64,000 nucleotides of DNA from Bradyrhizobium sp. WBOS07 (GCF_024585165.1 NZ_CP029008.1:6591501-6655500); one strand, 5' to 3'. Positions 23,707 through 32,319 are shown, counted from the first letter of the stretch. Translations and numbers: made by a program. Notes: generated from the sequence alone by a model not told the origin.

Positions 23707-24175
23707 TTGTTTCCCCTGGCGCATCTTGATGTGCACTGCGCACGCGGCGTGCGTAAGAGCATTGTCCACGTTTGCGCCGTGGAGTCTAACGGCAAAATGT
23801 CTCTCACCCGGGGTGTCCAGACGGGCAGGCCTGCGCAGGCGGCATGGGGTCGTCTTCGGATTTCCCGTTTGATCCGGGCCGCACCCGGGCGACTGCGGCA
23901 CTCCGCCGGCCGGCACGTCACTCCGGTTTTCTACGGGGCGATGCTTAGGGTTTAGCGCCAATGTCTGCGACCGGATTCAAGCGACATTAATGATGCCTTC
24001 TCGATATGAGACATCCCGGTCCGCTTCGGCTGTTCTTTGCGGATTGTCCGTAAGCGTTGATTAAGAGAGCCATCGTCATATCCCGCCTGTGACGGGCGAG
24101 CGCAGGGATCGAAACCCGGCGGCCTCGTCCGGCGATTTCAAGGAAAGGACCGCTGCCGCAACGACGGCGGCCAGG
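23707..24175 (+). other. 469-bp divergent intergenic region
   Basis: This gap lies between the flavoprotein gene (leftward) and the Tad pilus-type genes (rightward), so it must hold two promoters. It contains no open frame with a ribosome binding site that I can support. AT-richer patches occur near 23980-24000 (GCGACATTAATGATGCC) and 24045-24065 (TAAGCGTTGATTAAGAG) and are plausible promoter zones. I found no clear -35/-10 pair or long palindrome. Confidence 0.5.
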
Positions 24176-25606
24176 ATGAACGACATGCTCCGCCGCGCAA
24201 TGCTCTGTTTCGCGACAGACCGGAAGGCCAACGTCGCCATCATCTTCGCGCTGACGATGGTTCCTATCATCTTTCTCCTGGGCATGACGCTCGACTACAC
24301 GCTGGCTTTGCGCAAGCGCGAGCAGCTGAACGCAGCCGCCGATGCGGCCGCGATCGCAGCCGTGCGCCCCGCGATGCTGACGCAGACCGACGAGGCCACC
24401 ATCCGGAACACGGCGGCTGCCGTCTTCGCTGCGAAGGCGAAACTTCCCGGGCTCGCCACCGTGCCGACGCCGACGGTCACGGTCACGGATGTCGGTCTGT
24501 CGCGGACCATCACGGTGGCTTACGCTGCGGAATCGGTCAACAATTTCCCCGGCGTGCTCGGCAAGCAGACCTGGAAGGTGGCGGGTTCGGCGACGGCGCA
24601 GGCGTCCAGCGCCCCCAACATGAATTTCTACCTGTTGCTGGACGATTCTCCGTCGATGGCGCTGGCGGCCACCCAGAAAGACATCGACAACATGGTTCTC
24701 GCCACGAAGAACCAGCCCACTTACGCGAAGAATTGCGCATTCGCCTGCCACGAGGCCCATCCCAACAATGCAAACCCCAGCTCGACGAACAAGGACAATC
24801 TCACGGTCGCACGTGCGAACAACATCACGTTGCGGATCGATCTCGTGACCAACGCCGTCAAGCAATTGATGGTCGGGCCGTGGACCTGTCCGCAGTCGGG
24901 CACCACGGGCGGCGTTATGCAGTGCATGTCGGCGATCAACAATACGACCTACAAGGCCGCCATCTACACCTTCGACTACGCCTTGAATACGATCCAGACG
25001 CTGACCACCCCGACCACCGCCGGCACGAAGATCGGCAACATTCAGCTGCTGAAGGTCGACCATCAGAACTGCCCCGTTCTCGACAGCAAGGGCGCCTGCA
25101 TCTACACGACCGACTACGGCACCGACATCTCGAAGGGGCTGACGGACCTCAATGCCGTCATGCCCAATCCCGGCGACGGTACCGCGGCCGGTACGCCGCA
25201 GGAAGTGGTCTTCCTTGTCACCGACGGCGTCGAGGACAAGCTGATTCCAAAGACGGGAGGCAGCTGCGATCCCAGTGCCACCTATCCGCTTCCGCAGGCC
25301 AACACCTCGACTTTGCGATGCCAGCAACCGCTCAACACCGCTGTATGCGATACCATCAAGAGTCGGAACATCCGTATCGCGGTCCTCTACACCGAGTATC
25401 TGCAACTGCCGAGCGACGGCTGGTACAACGGCCGGATCGCGCAGTTCAACAACCCGACCTCGTCGACGGGCACGATCGCACAACGGCTTAAATCCTGTGC
25501 GTCGCCGGGCCTGTACGCAAACGTTCAGAATGGCGGCGACATCAGCAAGGCACTGACGGACCTGTTCATCAAGGTTGCGTCCAGCACGGCCAGCCTCGTG
25601 CAGTAG
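24176..25606 (+). CDS. TadG-like pilus assembly protein with von Willebrand factor A-like domain
   Basis: The protein has 476 residues. The TadE/TadG N-terminus is clear: a short cytoplasmic stretch, then KANVAIIFALTMVPIIFLLG (about residues 18-37), a single membrane anchor of pilin-like type, followed by a helix rich in Ala (AADAAAIAAV). From about residue 150 an extracytoplasmic vWA-like domain follows, with the metal site motif D-x-S-x-S in LLLDDSPSM and later FLVTDGVEDK. It belongs to a family associated with Flp/Tad pilus assembly. The open frame begins at 24089, but ATG 24176 gives the family-like short N-terminus. Only TadE/TadG-type genes are present here; the secretion ATPase and pilin genes are absent. 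Confidence 0.85.
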   Translation: MNDMLRRAMLCFATDRKANVAIIFALTMVPIIFLLGMTLDYTLALRKREQLNAAADAAAIAAVRPAMLTQTDEATIRNTAAAVFAAKAKLPGLATVPTPTVTVTDVGLSRTITVAYAAESVNNFPGVLGKQTWKVAGSATAQASSAPNMNFYLLLDDSPSMALAATQKDIDNMVLATKNQPTYAKNCAFACHEAHPNNANPSSTNKDNLTVARANNITLRIDLVTNAVKQLMVGPWTCPQSGTTGGVMQCMSAINNTTYKAAIYTFDYALNTIQTLTTPTTAGTKIGNIQLLKVDHQNCPVLDSKGACIYTTDYGTDISKGLTDLNAVMPNPGDGTAAGTPQEVVFLVTDGVEDKLIPKTGGSCDPSATYPLPQANTSTLRCQQPLNTAVCDTIKSRNIRIAVLYTEYLQLPSDGWYNGRIAQFNNPTSSTGTIAQRLKSCASPGLYANVQNGGDISKALTDLFIKVASSTASLVQ

Positions 25607-25615
25607 GAAGAGGCC

Positions 25616-26164
25616 ATGTCCGGATCCCCCGCCACAATGAGGAGACGCCGCGATCGCTGCGCCGGTTTCGCGCGGGATAGCAGGGGCGCCACGGCGGTCG
25701 AGTTCGCGCTCGTCGCCGCGCCGTTTCTCGCCCTCGTCATCGCGCTGATCCAGACCTTTCTGGTCTTCTTCGCCCAGCAGACGCTCGAATCCATCGTGCG
25801 GCAGTCGGCGCGCCTCGTCATGACCGGGCAGGTCCAATCCGCGAACATGACCCAGGCCGTCTTCAAGCAGAAGGTCTGCGACCAGATCCTGATCCTGTTC
25901 AACTGCAGCGGCATGATGGTCGACATGCAAGTCGCGACCTCGTGGACCTCCGCAAACACGGCGATGCCGACCCTGACCTACGACGGCTCGGGCAAGGTCT
26001 CCAACGTCTGGCAATACAACCCGGGTCAGCCCGGCGATATCGTCGTGCTCCGCATCATGTACGAGTGGCCGGTCGTCCTCGGTCCGCTCGGTTTCAACCT
26101 GTCGAACCTCAGCAACGGCAACCGGCTGATCATGTCGTCCGCCGCGTTCCAGAACGAGCCATGA
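25616..26164 (+). CDS. TadE-like pilus assembly protein
   Basis: The protein has 182 residues with a TadE-type start: DSRGATAVEFALVAAPFLAL near residue 22, with the pilin-like Glu five residues into the hydrophobic segment, followed by VIALIQTFLVFFAQQTLE. The C-terminal 120 residues would lie outside the membrane. It lies 9 nt after the TadG-like gene and its stop overlaps the next start (ATGA), so the three genes form one operon. It probably acts as a minor pseudopilin in Flp pilus assembly. Confidence 0.85.
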   Translation: MSGSPATMRRRRDRCAGFARDSRGATAVEFALVAAPFLALVIALIQTFLVFFAQQTLESIVRQSARLVMTGQVQSANMTQAVFKQKVCDQILILFNCSGMMVDMQVATSWTSANTAMPTLTYDGSGKVSNVWQYNPGQPGDIVVLRIMYEWPVVLGPLGFNLSNLSNGNRLIMSSAAFQNEP

Positions 26165-26832
26165 GCCATCCGATGATCTCCGCCCTGTCGTCCCGCGCCC
26201 GTCACCTGTTGACCGATGTTCGCGCCGTTGCGGCGACCGAGTTCGCCATCGTGACGCCGTTCATGCTGTTGCTCTATGTCGGCGGCGTCGAGCTCGGCAA
26301 CGCGCTCTCCATGAACGTCAAGGTCAGCGCCACCGCGCACAGTGTTGCCGACATGATCACGCAGAACACGGCCGTCAGCACGACTCAAATGGATGGCATT
26401 CTCGCGGCTGCGACTGCCATCATGGCGCCGTATCCCGTCAAGAATGGCAGCACGTCCCTGATGACGATCACGGTCTCGCAGGTCTCGACCGACAGCAACG
26501 GCAATGCGACGGTGCGATGGAGCAAGTCGACAAGCGCCTCGGGCGCACGAACCGTCGGTCAGCAGATGACCTTGTCGTCCTTTACCGCACCGGGCGGCAC
26601 CACCAATGCCAATATCTCTCTCATCCTGAGCGAGGTGTCCTACGACTACACGCCCAATCTCGGCTTCACCATCGCGGGCACCGTCAAGCTGTCCGACAGC
26701 TATTATCTATTTCCGCGCTGCTCGACCAACGGCCCGAGCGGCTCCACCAGCTTTCCGTATTACGACGTGAAATATGGAACAGGGGTGACCACCTGCACCT
26801 GCGTCCAGCATTTGCAGCAGAAGACCTGTTAG
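26161..26832 (+). CDS. TadE/TadG-like pilus assembly protein
   Basis: The protein has 223 residues from ATG 26161, which overlaps the stop of the previous gene. The TadE-like N-terminus reads VRAVAATEFAIVTPFMLLLY (about residues 20-39), with the conserved Glu inside the hydrophobic start of the anchor. The rest is a Ser/Thr-rich extracytoplasmic domain with beta-strand character, ending in a Cys-containing tail (TTCTCVQHLQQKTC). It is the third gene of the small Tad-type operon. The partner genes of the secretion machine are not here. Confidence 0.8.
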   Translation: MSHPMISALSSRARHLLTDVRAVAATEFAIVTPFMLLLYVGGVELGNALSMNVKVSATAHSVADMITQNTAVSTTQMDGILAAATAIMAPYPVKNGSTSLMTITVSQVSTDSNGNATVRWSKSTSASGARTVGQQMTLSSFTAPGGTTNANISLILSEVSYDYTPNLGFTIAGTVKLSDSYYLFPRCSTNGPSGSTSFPYYDVKYGTGVTTCTCVQHLQQKTC

Positions 26833-27282
26833 TCTCGCGGGAGCGGGCAGGGCAATCACGGCTAGAATTTAGCAGCGGCGTCGTGCCCGGGCTTGTCCCG
26901 CCTGCGCGGCCGAAGCCGCTTCGGCGCGGCGAAGGCCCGGGCATCCACGTTCTTTGTGCTGCGTGGAATGGCGTGGATGGCCCGGACAAGCCCGGCCCTT
27001 GATGCTGCGGGGACTGTCGGTGCTCCAGACCGCCACCGGCGCGCGGGGCTGGTCTACAGCAACCCGCATTGCCTTGCGACATCGAAGCGGGCATTGATTG
27101 TTGGCCTTGCGCATTTCTTCTGGATCGGCCGGGAGGGGACGGTGCCGCGGGCGAAGCTGGAACGACGCCCCGACGCGCTCGACGCATTCATCCGTGGGTT
27201 TCTTGCAACGGCCCGGCCGCAAGGACATGAAGAAGGCGACGGGGAGTAATTCCCACGGACCAGCCCTAAGGAAATTGAGGCC
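26833..27282 (+). other. 450-bp intergenic region with palindromic repeat G
   Basis: At 26881-26997 a palindromic element has the ends CGTGCCCGGGCTTGTCCCG and GGCCCGGACAAGCCCGGCCC. It also has inner mirrored parts (GCCCGGGCATCCACG and CGTGGATGGCCCGG). The following 280 nt to the next gene show no convincing coding frame. A 118-codon frame over the region (26893-27249) runs through the repeat and has no family I recognise. A 22-nt segment at 27141-27162 recurs with one mismatch at 27897-27918. Confidence 0.55.
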
Positions 27283-27858
27283 ATGACCCAGGCACCTGCC
27301 ATCAGTCGCTTTCCTGTCCCTGATCTCGCCGACATGCCGGACGACATTCGGGCCCGTATCCTGGCCGTCCAGGAGAAGTCCGGCTTCATTCCGAACGTCT
27401 TTCTGGTGCTCGCGCACCGGCCGGACGAGTTTCGCGCCTTCTTCGCCTACCACGACGCGCTCATGGACAAGCCGGGCAACCTCACCAAGGCCGAGCGGGA
27501 AATGATCGTGGTTGCGACCAGCAACCTCAATCAATGCCAATATTGCGTCATCGCGCATGGCGCGATCCTGCGCATCCGCGCCAAGGATCCGTTGATCGCC
27601 GATCAGGTCGCGGTCAATTACCGCAAGGCGGACATTACCGATCGGCAGAAGGCGATGCTCGACTTCGCCGTCCGCGTCTCGACGGAGGCCTACAAGGTGT
27701 CCGAATCCGATTTCGCCACGCTGAAATCGCACGGGTTCACGGAAGAGGACGTCTGGGACATTGCCGCGATCACGGCCTTCTTCGGCCTCTCCAACCGGCT
27801 TGCCAACGTCACCAGCATGCGTCCGAACGCGGAGTTCTACGGCATGGGACGCGGCTGA
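27283..27858 (+). CDS. Peroxidase-related CMD/AhpD-like protein
   Basis: The protein has 191 residues. It opens with ISRFPVPDLADMPDDIRARI and carries the redox centre LNQCQYCVIAHGAILR near residue 87. This is the C-x-x-C followed by His pattern of AhpD-like alkylhydroperoxidases and the so-called peroxidase-related enzymes of about 190 residues. It probably reduces hydroperoxides or acts as a CMD-fold enzyme in the cytosol. The start ATG 27283 has GGAAATTGAGG upstream. It lies upstream of the CoA-transferase-like pair in the same direction, separated by 109 nt. Confidence 0.85.
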   Translation: MTQAPAISRFPVPDLADMPDDIRARILAVQEKSGFIPNVFLVLAHRPDEFRAFFAYHDALMDKPGNLTKAEREMIVVATSNLNQCQYCVIAHGAILRIRAKDPLIADQVAVNYRKADITDRQKAMLDFAVRVSTEAYKVSESDFATLKSHGFTEEDVWDIAAITAFFGLSNRLANVTSMRPNAEFYGMGRG

Positions 27859-27967
27859 CCGGGTCCGCACGTTCACGATCGGGGGCGCGCGGCTCAGGTG
27901 CCGCGGGCGAAGCCGGAAGTCGATCCTGTTCGATCGGCCTCCTGGGAAGCGAGGGAGAGGTGGAGAG

Positions 27968-28774
27968 ATGACGGATTTCGTAACGCCGCAGAAGATGGCG
28001 GAGATGATACCCTCGGGGTGCAAGCTTGGTCTGGCACCGGACGACTACGCTGCGGCGCCGGGATTGGTTCGGATGCTGATCGAGCGCGGCATCCGCGATC
28101 TGCACGTGGTCTGTGCGCCGATCGGCGGCATGCAGGTCGACATGCTCATCGGCGCCGGTGCCGTGGCGACGCTGGAGACCAGCGCGGTCAGTCTCGGCGA
28201 GGCGGGCGGCGCGCCATGTTTCAGCCGGGCCGTCCGCGACGGAGCGATTCGCCTTCGCGACGCGACCTGTCCCGCGGTGTTCGCAGGCCTGTCGGCCGCC
28301 GAGAAGGGCGTTCCGTTCATGCCGATCCGCGGCATCATCGGCAGTGACGTCCTGAAGAAACGGGACGATTGGAAGCTGATCTCCAATCCGTTCGATGACG
28401 GCGAGAAGATCGTGGCGGTCTCGGCGATCCAGCCCGACATCGCCTTGTTTCATGCGCCCGAAGCGGACCGGTTCGGCAACGTCCGGCTGGGGCGCCGGCG
28501 CGAGGTGATGCTGCTCGCGCACGCGTCGAAGCAGGCCTTCGTGACCGTCGAGCGCATTTCCGAGGTCTCGCTGCTCGACGACGAGAAGATGGCCGCGGGC
28601 GTCCTGCCGGCGATCTACGTCAGCGCGGTGGCGGAGCTGAAGAACGGCGGGTGGCCCACCGGGCTCTACGCCGAATATCCCAGGGACGGGCAGGAGGTCG
28701 AGAAGTACGCGCGCGCGGCGCGCTCGCCGGAAGGCTTCCAGGCCTACATCCGGTGTTCGAGGAGCGCGGCATGA
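27968..28774 (+). CDS. Class I CoA-transferase family alpha subunit (GctA/IpdA-like)
   Basis: The protein has 268 residues from ATG 27968 (MTDFVTPQKMAEMIPSG), with GGAGAG just before it. Segments such as CAPIGGMQVDMLIGAGAV, GVPFMPIRGIIGSDVLKKR and DIALFHAPEADRFGNV belong to alpha subunits of the glutaconate CoA-transferase type and its IpdA relatives. The gene overlaps the beta-subunit start by 4 nt, so the two make a heterodimer or a larger complex. IpdAB-type enzymes hydrolyse ring intermediates in steroid degradation rather than transferring CoA. Which reaction applies here depends on the beta subunit. The open frame upstream of 27968 belongs to other sequence. Confidence 0.85.
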   Translation: MTDFVTPQKMAEMIPSGCKLGLAPDDYAAAPGLVRMLIERGIRDLHVVCAPIGGMQVDMLIGAGAVATLETSAVSLGEAGGAPCFSRAVRDGAIRLRDATCPAVFAGLSAAEKGVPFMPIRGIIGSDVLKKRDDWKLISNPFDDGEKIVAVSAIQPDIALFHAPEADRFGNVRLGRRREVMLLAHASKQAFVTVERISEVSLLDDEKMAAGVLPAIYVSAVAELKNGGWPTGLYAEYPRDGQEVEKYARAARSPEGFQAYIRCSRSAA

Positions 28775-29517
28775 GCGAGCCGTGCACCAGCCGCGAGTTG
28801 ATGATCTACACGATCTCGCGGCTGCTGAAAGGCGTGCGGCATGTTGCGGTCGGTCAATCCTCGCCGATGCCCGCGGCGGGAGCGATGCTGCTGCGTGCGC
28901 TCAACGAGCGTGACGGACTGGAGCGCCTGCAGGTCTCGATCCTCGGCTCGGTCAAGCACAATTCGTTCACCGGCGGTGCTGAGGAGCTGTTCGATTGCGC
29001 CGCGCAGGGACGCCTCGACGCCTTTTTCCTTGGCGGCGGCCAGATCGACGGCCAGGGCAACGTCAATCTCGTCGGCACCGGCGACTATCCGAACAATCCG
29101 GTCAGGTGGCCCGGCTCGTTCGGCTCCGCCTACCTCTATTTCCTCGTTCCGCGGGTCGTCCTGTTTCGGGAAGAGCACAGCCTGCGCTCCCTGGTGGAGC
29201 GCGTCGACTTCGTGTCTGCGCCTGGCGTCACCGACGAGACGGTCTATCGGCGCGGCGGCCCGCATGCGCTGCTGACCAACGCGGCGTTGTTTTCCTTCGC
29301 GCGCGAGGCGGGACGCTTTCGCCTCGAGAGCACCCATCCCGGATATGACTGGCGCGACATTCGCGGCACCACGGGCTTCGCCTACGACAACGAGCAATGT
29401 GATGTCACGACGCCGTCGCCGGATGAGGCGACGCTGGCCTTGATCCGGGGCCGGATCCGCGAGGAGCTGCGCGAATGCTATCCGCAGTTCGCAGGCAACA
29501 TGCCGGGGCCGGGGTAG
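28771..29517 (+). CDS. Class I CoA-transferase family beta subunit (GctB/IpdB-like), catalytic Glu apparently absent
   Basis: The protein has 248 residues and is coupled to the alpha subunit by the overlap ATGA. GGGQIDGQGNVNLVGTGDY near residue 88 and FVSAPGVTDE near residue 150 match the GctB-type beta subunits. In glutaconate CoA-transferase the catalytic Glu sits in VESG near residue 54. The corresponding strand here reads LQVSILGSVKHNSFT, with no Glu. That resembles, from memory, IpdB-type ring hydrolases, which share the fold but not the CoA-transfer chemistry. The alignment was done by eye, so the missing residue should be read as likely rather than proven. Confidence 0.8.
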   Translation: MSEPCTSRELMIYTISRLLKGVRHVAVGQSSPMPAAGAMLLRALNERDGLERLQVSILGSVKHNSFTGGAEELFDCAAQGRLDAFFLGGGQIDGQGNVNLVGTGDYPNNPVRWPGSFGSAYLYFLVPRVVLFREEHSLRSLVERVDFVSAPGVTDETVYRRGGPHALLTNAALFSFAREAGRFRLESTHPGYDWRDIRGTTGFAYDNEQCDVTTPSPDEATLALIRGRIREELRECYPQFAGNMPGPG

Positions 29518-29594
29518 GCGGATCATCGCATGTGAAGGGGCACTGCACCGGCAGCGTCATGGGTCGGGTTTGTCTTAGCCATCCGCGCCCTTGC

Positions 29595-29649
29595 AGCCTC
29601 CCTCCGCGGAAACAGACTGGATTGCTTCGCTTGCGCTCGCAATGACGAG
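29595..29649 (+). repeat. Partial palindromic repeat, family H copy 2
   Basis: CTGGATTGCTTCGCTTGCG followed by CTCGCAATGACGAG matches the right half of the element at 54474-54559. The left half is diverged. The rest of the 197-nt gap between the CoA-transferase-like gene and the MFS gene shows nothing else. Confidence 0.6.
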
Positions 29650-29714
29650 ACGAGTTGTCGGTTCCCGTCTCCCGGTGCACGTTGCGCACCAGGAGCTCAA
29701 TGGCCTCCACGACC

Positions 29715-31010
29715 TTACGCCATCGCCGGCTTCGGCTCGGTCTTCGGTTGCCGCGACAGCGCCAGCACGATCAGGGCGGCGAACACGCAGAGCGCGCCGG
29801 CGATGAAGAACGCGGGCAGGTAGCTCTGATAGACTGTTCGCGAGAAGCCTGCCCCGAACGCCGCGGCGCCGGCGCCGAGCTGATGGCCGGCGAAGATCCA
29901 GCCGAACACCAGGTTGGCGCGCTCGGGGCCGAATTTCTGCGCGGTGAGCCGCACCGTGGGCGGCACGGTCGCGATCCAGTCGAGCCCGTAGAACAGCGCG
30001 AAGAGCGAGAGGCCGTAGAACGAGAAATCGGTGAAGGGCAGGAAGATCAGCGAGAGCCCGCGCAGGCCGTAATACCAGAACAGCAGATGGCGGTTGTCGT
30101 AGCGGTCCGACAGCCAGCCCGACATGATGGTGCCGAAGAAGTCGAAGATGCCCATCGCGGCGAGCAGGCTAGCGGCCTGCACCTGAGGGATGCCGAAATC
30201 GAGGCACATCGGGATCAGGTGCACCTGGACCAGGCCGTTGGTCGAGGCACCGCAGACGAAGAAGGTCGCAAACAGGATCCAGAACGCGGTCGACTTCGAG
30301 GCGTCGGCCAGCGTGCCGAGCGCCACCGCGGTGATCGAGCCGTGGCTGACGGGCGGCGCGGGCAGGGGTTCGGTGCCTTCGTCGCCGAACGGACGCTGGC
30401 CGACATCGCTCGGCCGGTCGCGCATTGCGAGCAGTACGGCCAGTGCGGAAACGCCGAGCATGACGCAGACAAAGCCGAGCGCGAGCCGCCAGCCGTAGCG
30501 TTCGGTGAGGCTCGCGAGCAGCGGCAGGAACACGAGCTGGCCGGTGGCGACGCTCGCGGTCATGATGCCGACGACGAGGCCGCGTCTTGCCGCGAACCAG
30601 CGCGTCGCGATCGTCGCGCCCAGCACCAGGGCGGTCATGCCGGTGCCGATCCCGATCACGACGCCCCAGAGCGCGATGAGCTGCCAGACCTCGGTCATGC
30701 CGAGCGAGGCGACGAGGGCCGAGACGACGATCAGCTGCGCAACCAGCGTGACGTTGCGCAGGCCATAGCGGTTGAGCAGGGCGGCCGCGAACGGCGCCAT
30801 CAGTCCGAACAGGATGAAGCGGATCGACAGCGCCGAGGAAATTTCCGCCGTGCTCCAGCCGAACTCCTTCTGCAGCGGAACGATGAACACGCCGGGCGCG
30901 CCGACCGTGCCGGCGCTGATCAGCGCGGCAAGGAAGGTGACGCCGACCATCACCCAACCGTAATGGATGTTGCGGCGGGACAGTGCTGCCGCGAGCCAGT
31001 TCGAGATCAT
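29715..31010 (-). CDS. Major facilitator superfamily transporter
   Basis: The protein has 431 residues and about twelve membrane spans in two halves, separated by a cytoplasmic loop near residue 210 (RDRPSDVGQRPFGDEGTEP). It starts HYGWVMVGVTFLAALIS, an N-terminus common in the monocarboxylate/oxalate-formate antiporter-like groups, and shows GWLSDRYDNRHLL, the MFS motif A-like loop, in the second half. It probably moves an organic acid across the inner membrane. The thiolase gene lies 112 nt upstream in the same direction. The gap carries a short leader ORF with mutually exclusive hairpins (31052-31117) that may control this gene. The substrate is not known. Confidence 0.85.
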   Translation of the reverse strand: MISNWLAAALSRRNIHYGWVMVGVTFLAALISAGTVGAPGVFIVPLQKEFGWSTAEISSALSIRFILFGLMAPFAAALLNRYGLRNVTLVAQLIVVSALVASLGMTEVWQLIALWGVVIGIGTGMTALVLGATIATRWFAARRGLVVGIMTASVATGQLVFLPLLASLTERYGWRLALGFVCVMLGVSALAVLLAMRDRPSDVGQRPFGDEGTEPLPAPPVSHGSITAVALGTLADASKSTAFWILFATFFVCGASTNGLVQVHLIPMCLDFGIPQVQAASLLAAMGIFDFFGTIMSGWLSDRYDNRHLLFWYYGLRGLSLIFLPFTDFSFYGLSLFALFYGLDWIATVPPTVRLTAQKFGPERANLVFGWIFAGHQLGAGAAAFGAGFSRTVYQSYLPAFFIAGALCVFAALIVLALSRQPKTEPKPAMA

Positions 31011-31051
31011 CGGGCCTCAATCATGGTTGTCGAGCCCCATGGGGACCCGCA

Positions 31052-31117
31052 TCATCGTTGCAATCTGGCACAGGCGAGGAAAGTCTGAAATGCCAGACTT
31101 CCCTCAATTTCAGACAT
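31052..31117 (-). promoter_or_regulatory. Attenuator-like leader: short ORF overlapping alternative hairpins
   Basis: On the minus strand a 21-codon ORF (MSEIEGSLAFQTFLACARLQ and one more residue) runs from ATG 31117 to TGA 31052, just before the MFS gene at 31010. Within it, GAGGAAAGTCTG (31076-31087) pairs with CAGACTTCCCTC (31094-31105) over 12 bp with one mismatch and a 6-nt loop. Alternatively GTCTGAAAT (31083-31091) pairs perfectly with ATTTCAGAC (31107-31115). The two stems exclude each other. CCCCATGGGG (31035-31044) adds a third hairpin close to the MFS start. The architecture is like a translational or transcriptional attenuator, but no codon run reveals a signal and there is no T-tract. 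Confidence 0.45.
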
Positions 31118-31122
31118 CGAGG

Positions 31123-32319
31123 TCAGCGGACCGGCCGCTCGACGGCGATGGCCGTGGCCTCGCCGCCGCCGATGCACAGCGCGGCGACGCCGCGCCTGAG
31201 GTTCTGCGCCTCCAGCGCATGCAGCAGCGTCACGATCAACCGCGCGCCGGTGGCGCCGATGGGATGGCCGAGCGCGCAGGCGCCGCCGTTGACGTTCAGC
31301 TTTTCGCGGGGAATGCCGAGATCGCGCTGCGCCGCCATCGCCACCACGGCGAAGGCCTCGTTGATCTCGAACAGGTCGACGTCGGAGGTAGCCCAGCCGA
31401 CCTTGTCCAGCAGCTTGCGGATCGCCGGGATCGGCGCCGTGGTGAACCATTGCGGCTCCTGGCTGTGGGTGGCGTGACCCCGGATCTCGGCGAGAACCGG
31501 CAGCCCGTTCCGATCGGCAAGCGAGCGTTTGGTCAGCACCAGGGCCGCGGCTCCGTCGGCATTGGCGGAGGAGGCCGCCGGCGTGATCGTGCCGTTGGCG
31601 CGGAATGCAGGCTTGAGGCCCGGAATCTTGGCGGGGTCGACCTTCAACGGATGCTCGTCATTGGAAACGATGCGGGGGCCCGCCTTCTCGCTCAGCGTGA
31701 TCGGCGCGATCTCGGCCTTGAACGCGCCGCCCTCGACCGCCTTGCGGGCGCGGGTGAGCGTCTCCATGGCGTAGGCGTCCTGGTCCTTGCGGGTGAACTG
31801 GTAGGCTTCCGCGGTGGCCTCGCCGAAATCGCCCATGGAGCGGCCGGTTTCGTAGGCATCCTCCAGGCCGTCCATCATCATGTGATCGATGATACGGTCA
31901 TGGCCGACGCGATAGCCGCCGCGCGCCTTGGCCAGCAGATATGGCGCATTGCTCATGCTCTCCATGCCGCCGGAGACGACGATGTCGGCCGAGCCGGCGC
32001 GGATGATGTCATGCGCCAGCATGGTCGCCTTCATGCCGGAGCCGCAGACCTTGTTGACGGTGGTGGCGCCGGTGGCATCGGGCAAGCCGGCGCTGCGGGC
32101 CGCCTGCCGCGCCGGCGCCTGGCCTTGTCCCGCCGGCAGCACGCAGCCCATGAAGACCTCGTCGACCTTCTCCGGCGCGAGCTTGGCGCGCTCCAGCGCC
32201 GCCCCGATCACGTGCGAACCGAGCTTGTGCGCGGCAAGCGGCGACAATTCGCCCATGAAGCGGCCGAGCGGGGTACGGGCGGCGGAGACGATGACGACGG
32301 GATCGGCGGCTTCGGCCAT
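31123..32319 (-). CDS. Acetyl-CoA C-acetyltransferase (thiolase II, AtoB/PhaA type)
   Basis: The protein has 398 residues with complete thiolase active-site motifs. The nucleophile is in TTVNKVCGSGMKATML near residue 92, GGMESMSNAPYL follows, NEAFAVVAMA is near residue 323, NGGACALGHPIGATGARL carries the catalytic His near 354, and LCIGGGEATAIAVE carries the second Cys near 385. It condenses two acetyl-CoA or thiolyses acetoacetyl-CoA or other 3-ketoacyl-CoA in the cytosol. It lies upstream of the MFS gene on the same strand and downstream of an enoyl-CoA hydratase gene, with a repeat between. Confidence 0.93.
   Translation of the reverse strand: MAEAADPVVIVSAARTPLGRFMGELSPLAAHKLGSHVIGAALERAKLAPEKVDEVFMGCVLPAGQGQAPARQAARSAGLPDATGATTVNKVCGSGMKATMLAHDIIRAGSADIVVSGGMESMSNAPYLLAKARGGYRVGHDRIIDHMMMDGLEDAYETGRSMGDFGEATAEAYQFTRKDQDAYAMETLTRARKAVEGGAFKAEIAPITLSEKAGPRIVSNDEHPLKVDPAKIPGLKPAFRANGTITPAASSANADGAAALVLTKRSLADRNGLPVLAEIRGHATHSQEPQWFTTAPIPAIRKLLDKVGWATSDVDLFEINEAFAVVAMAAQRDLGIPREKLNVNGGACALGHPIGATGARLIVTLLHALEAQNLRRGVAALCIGGGEATAIAVERPVR

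Noticed and set aside
26893..27249. 118-codon frame between the pilus genes and the peroxidase-like gene
   Set aside because: It runs through a palindromic repeat, shows no family resemblance, and lacks a clear ribosome binding site.
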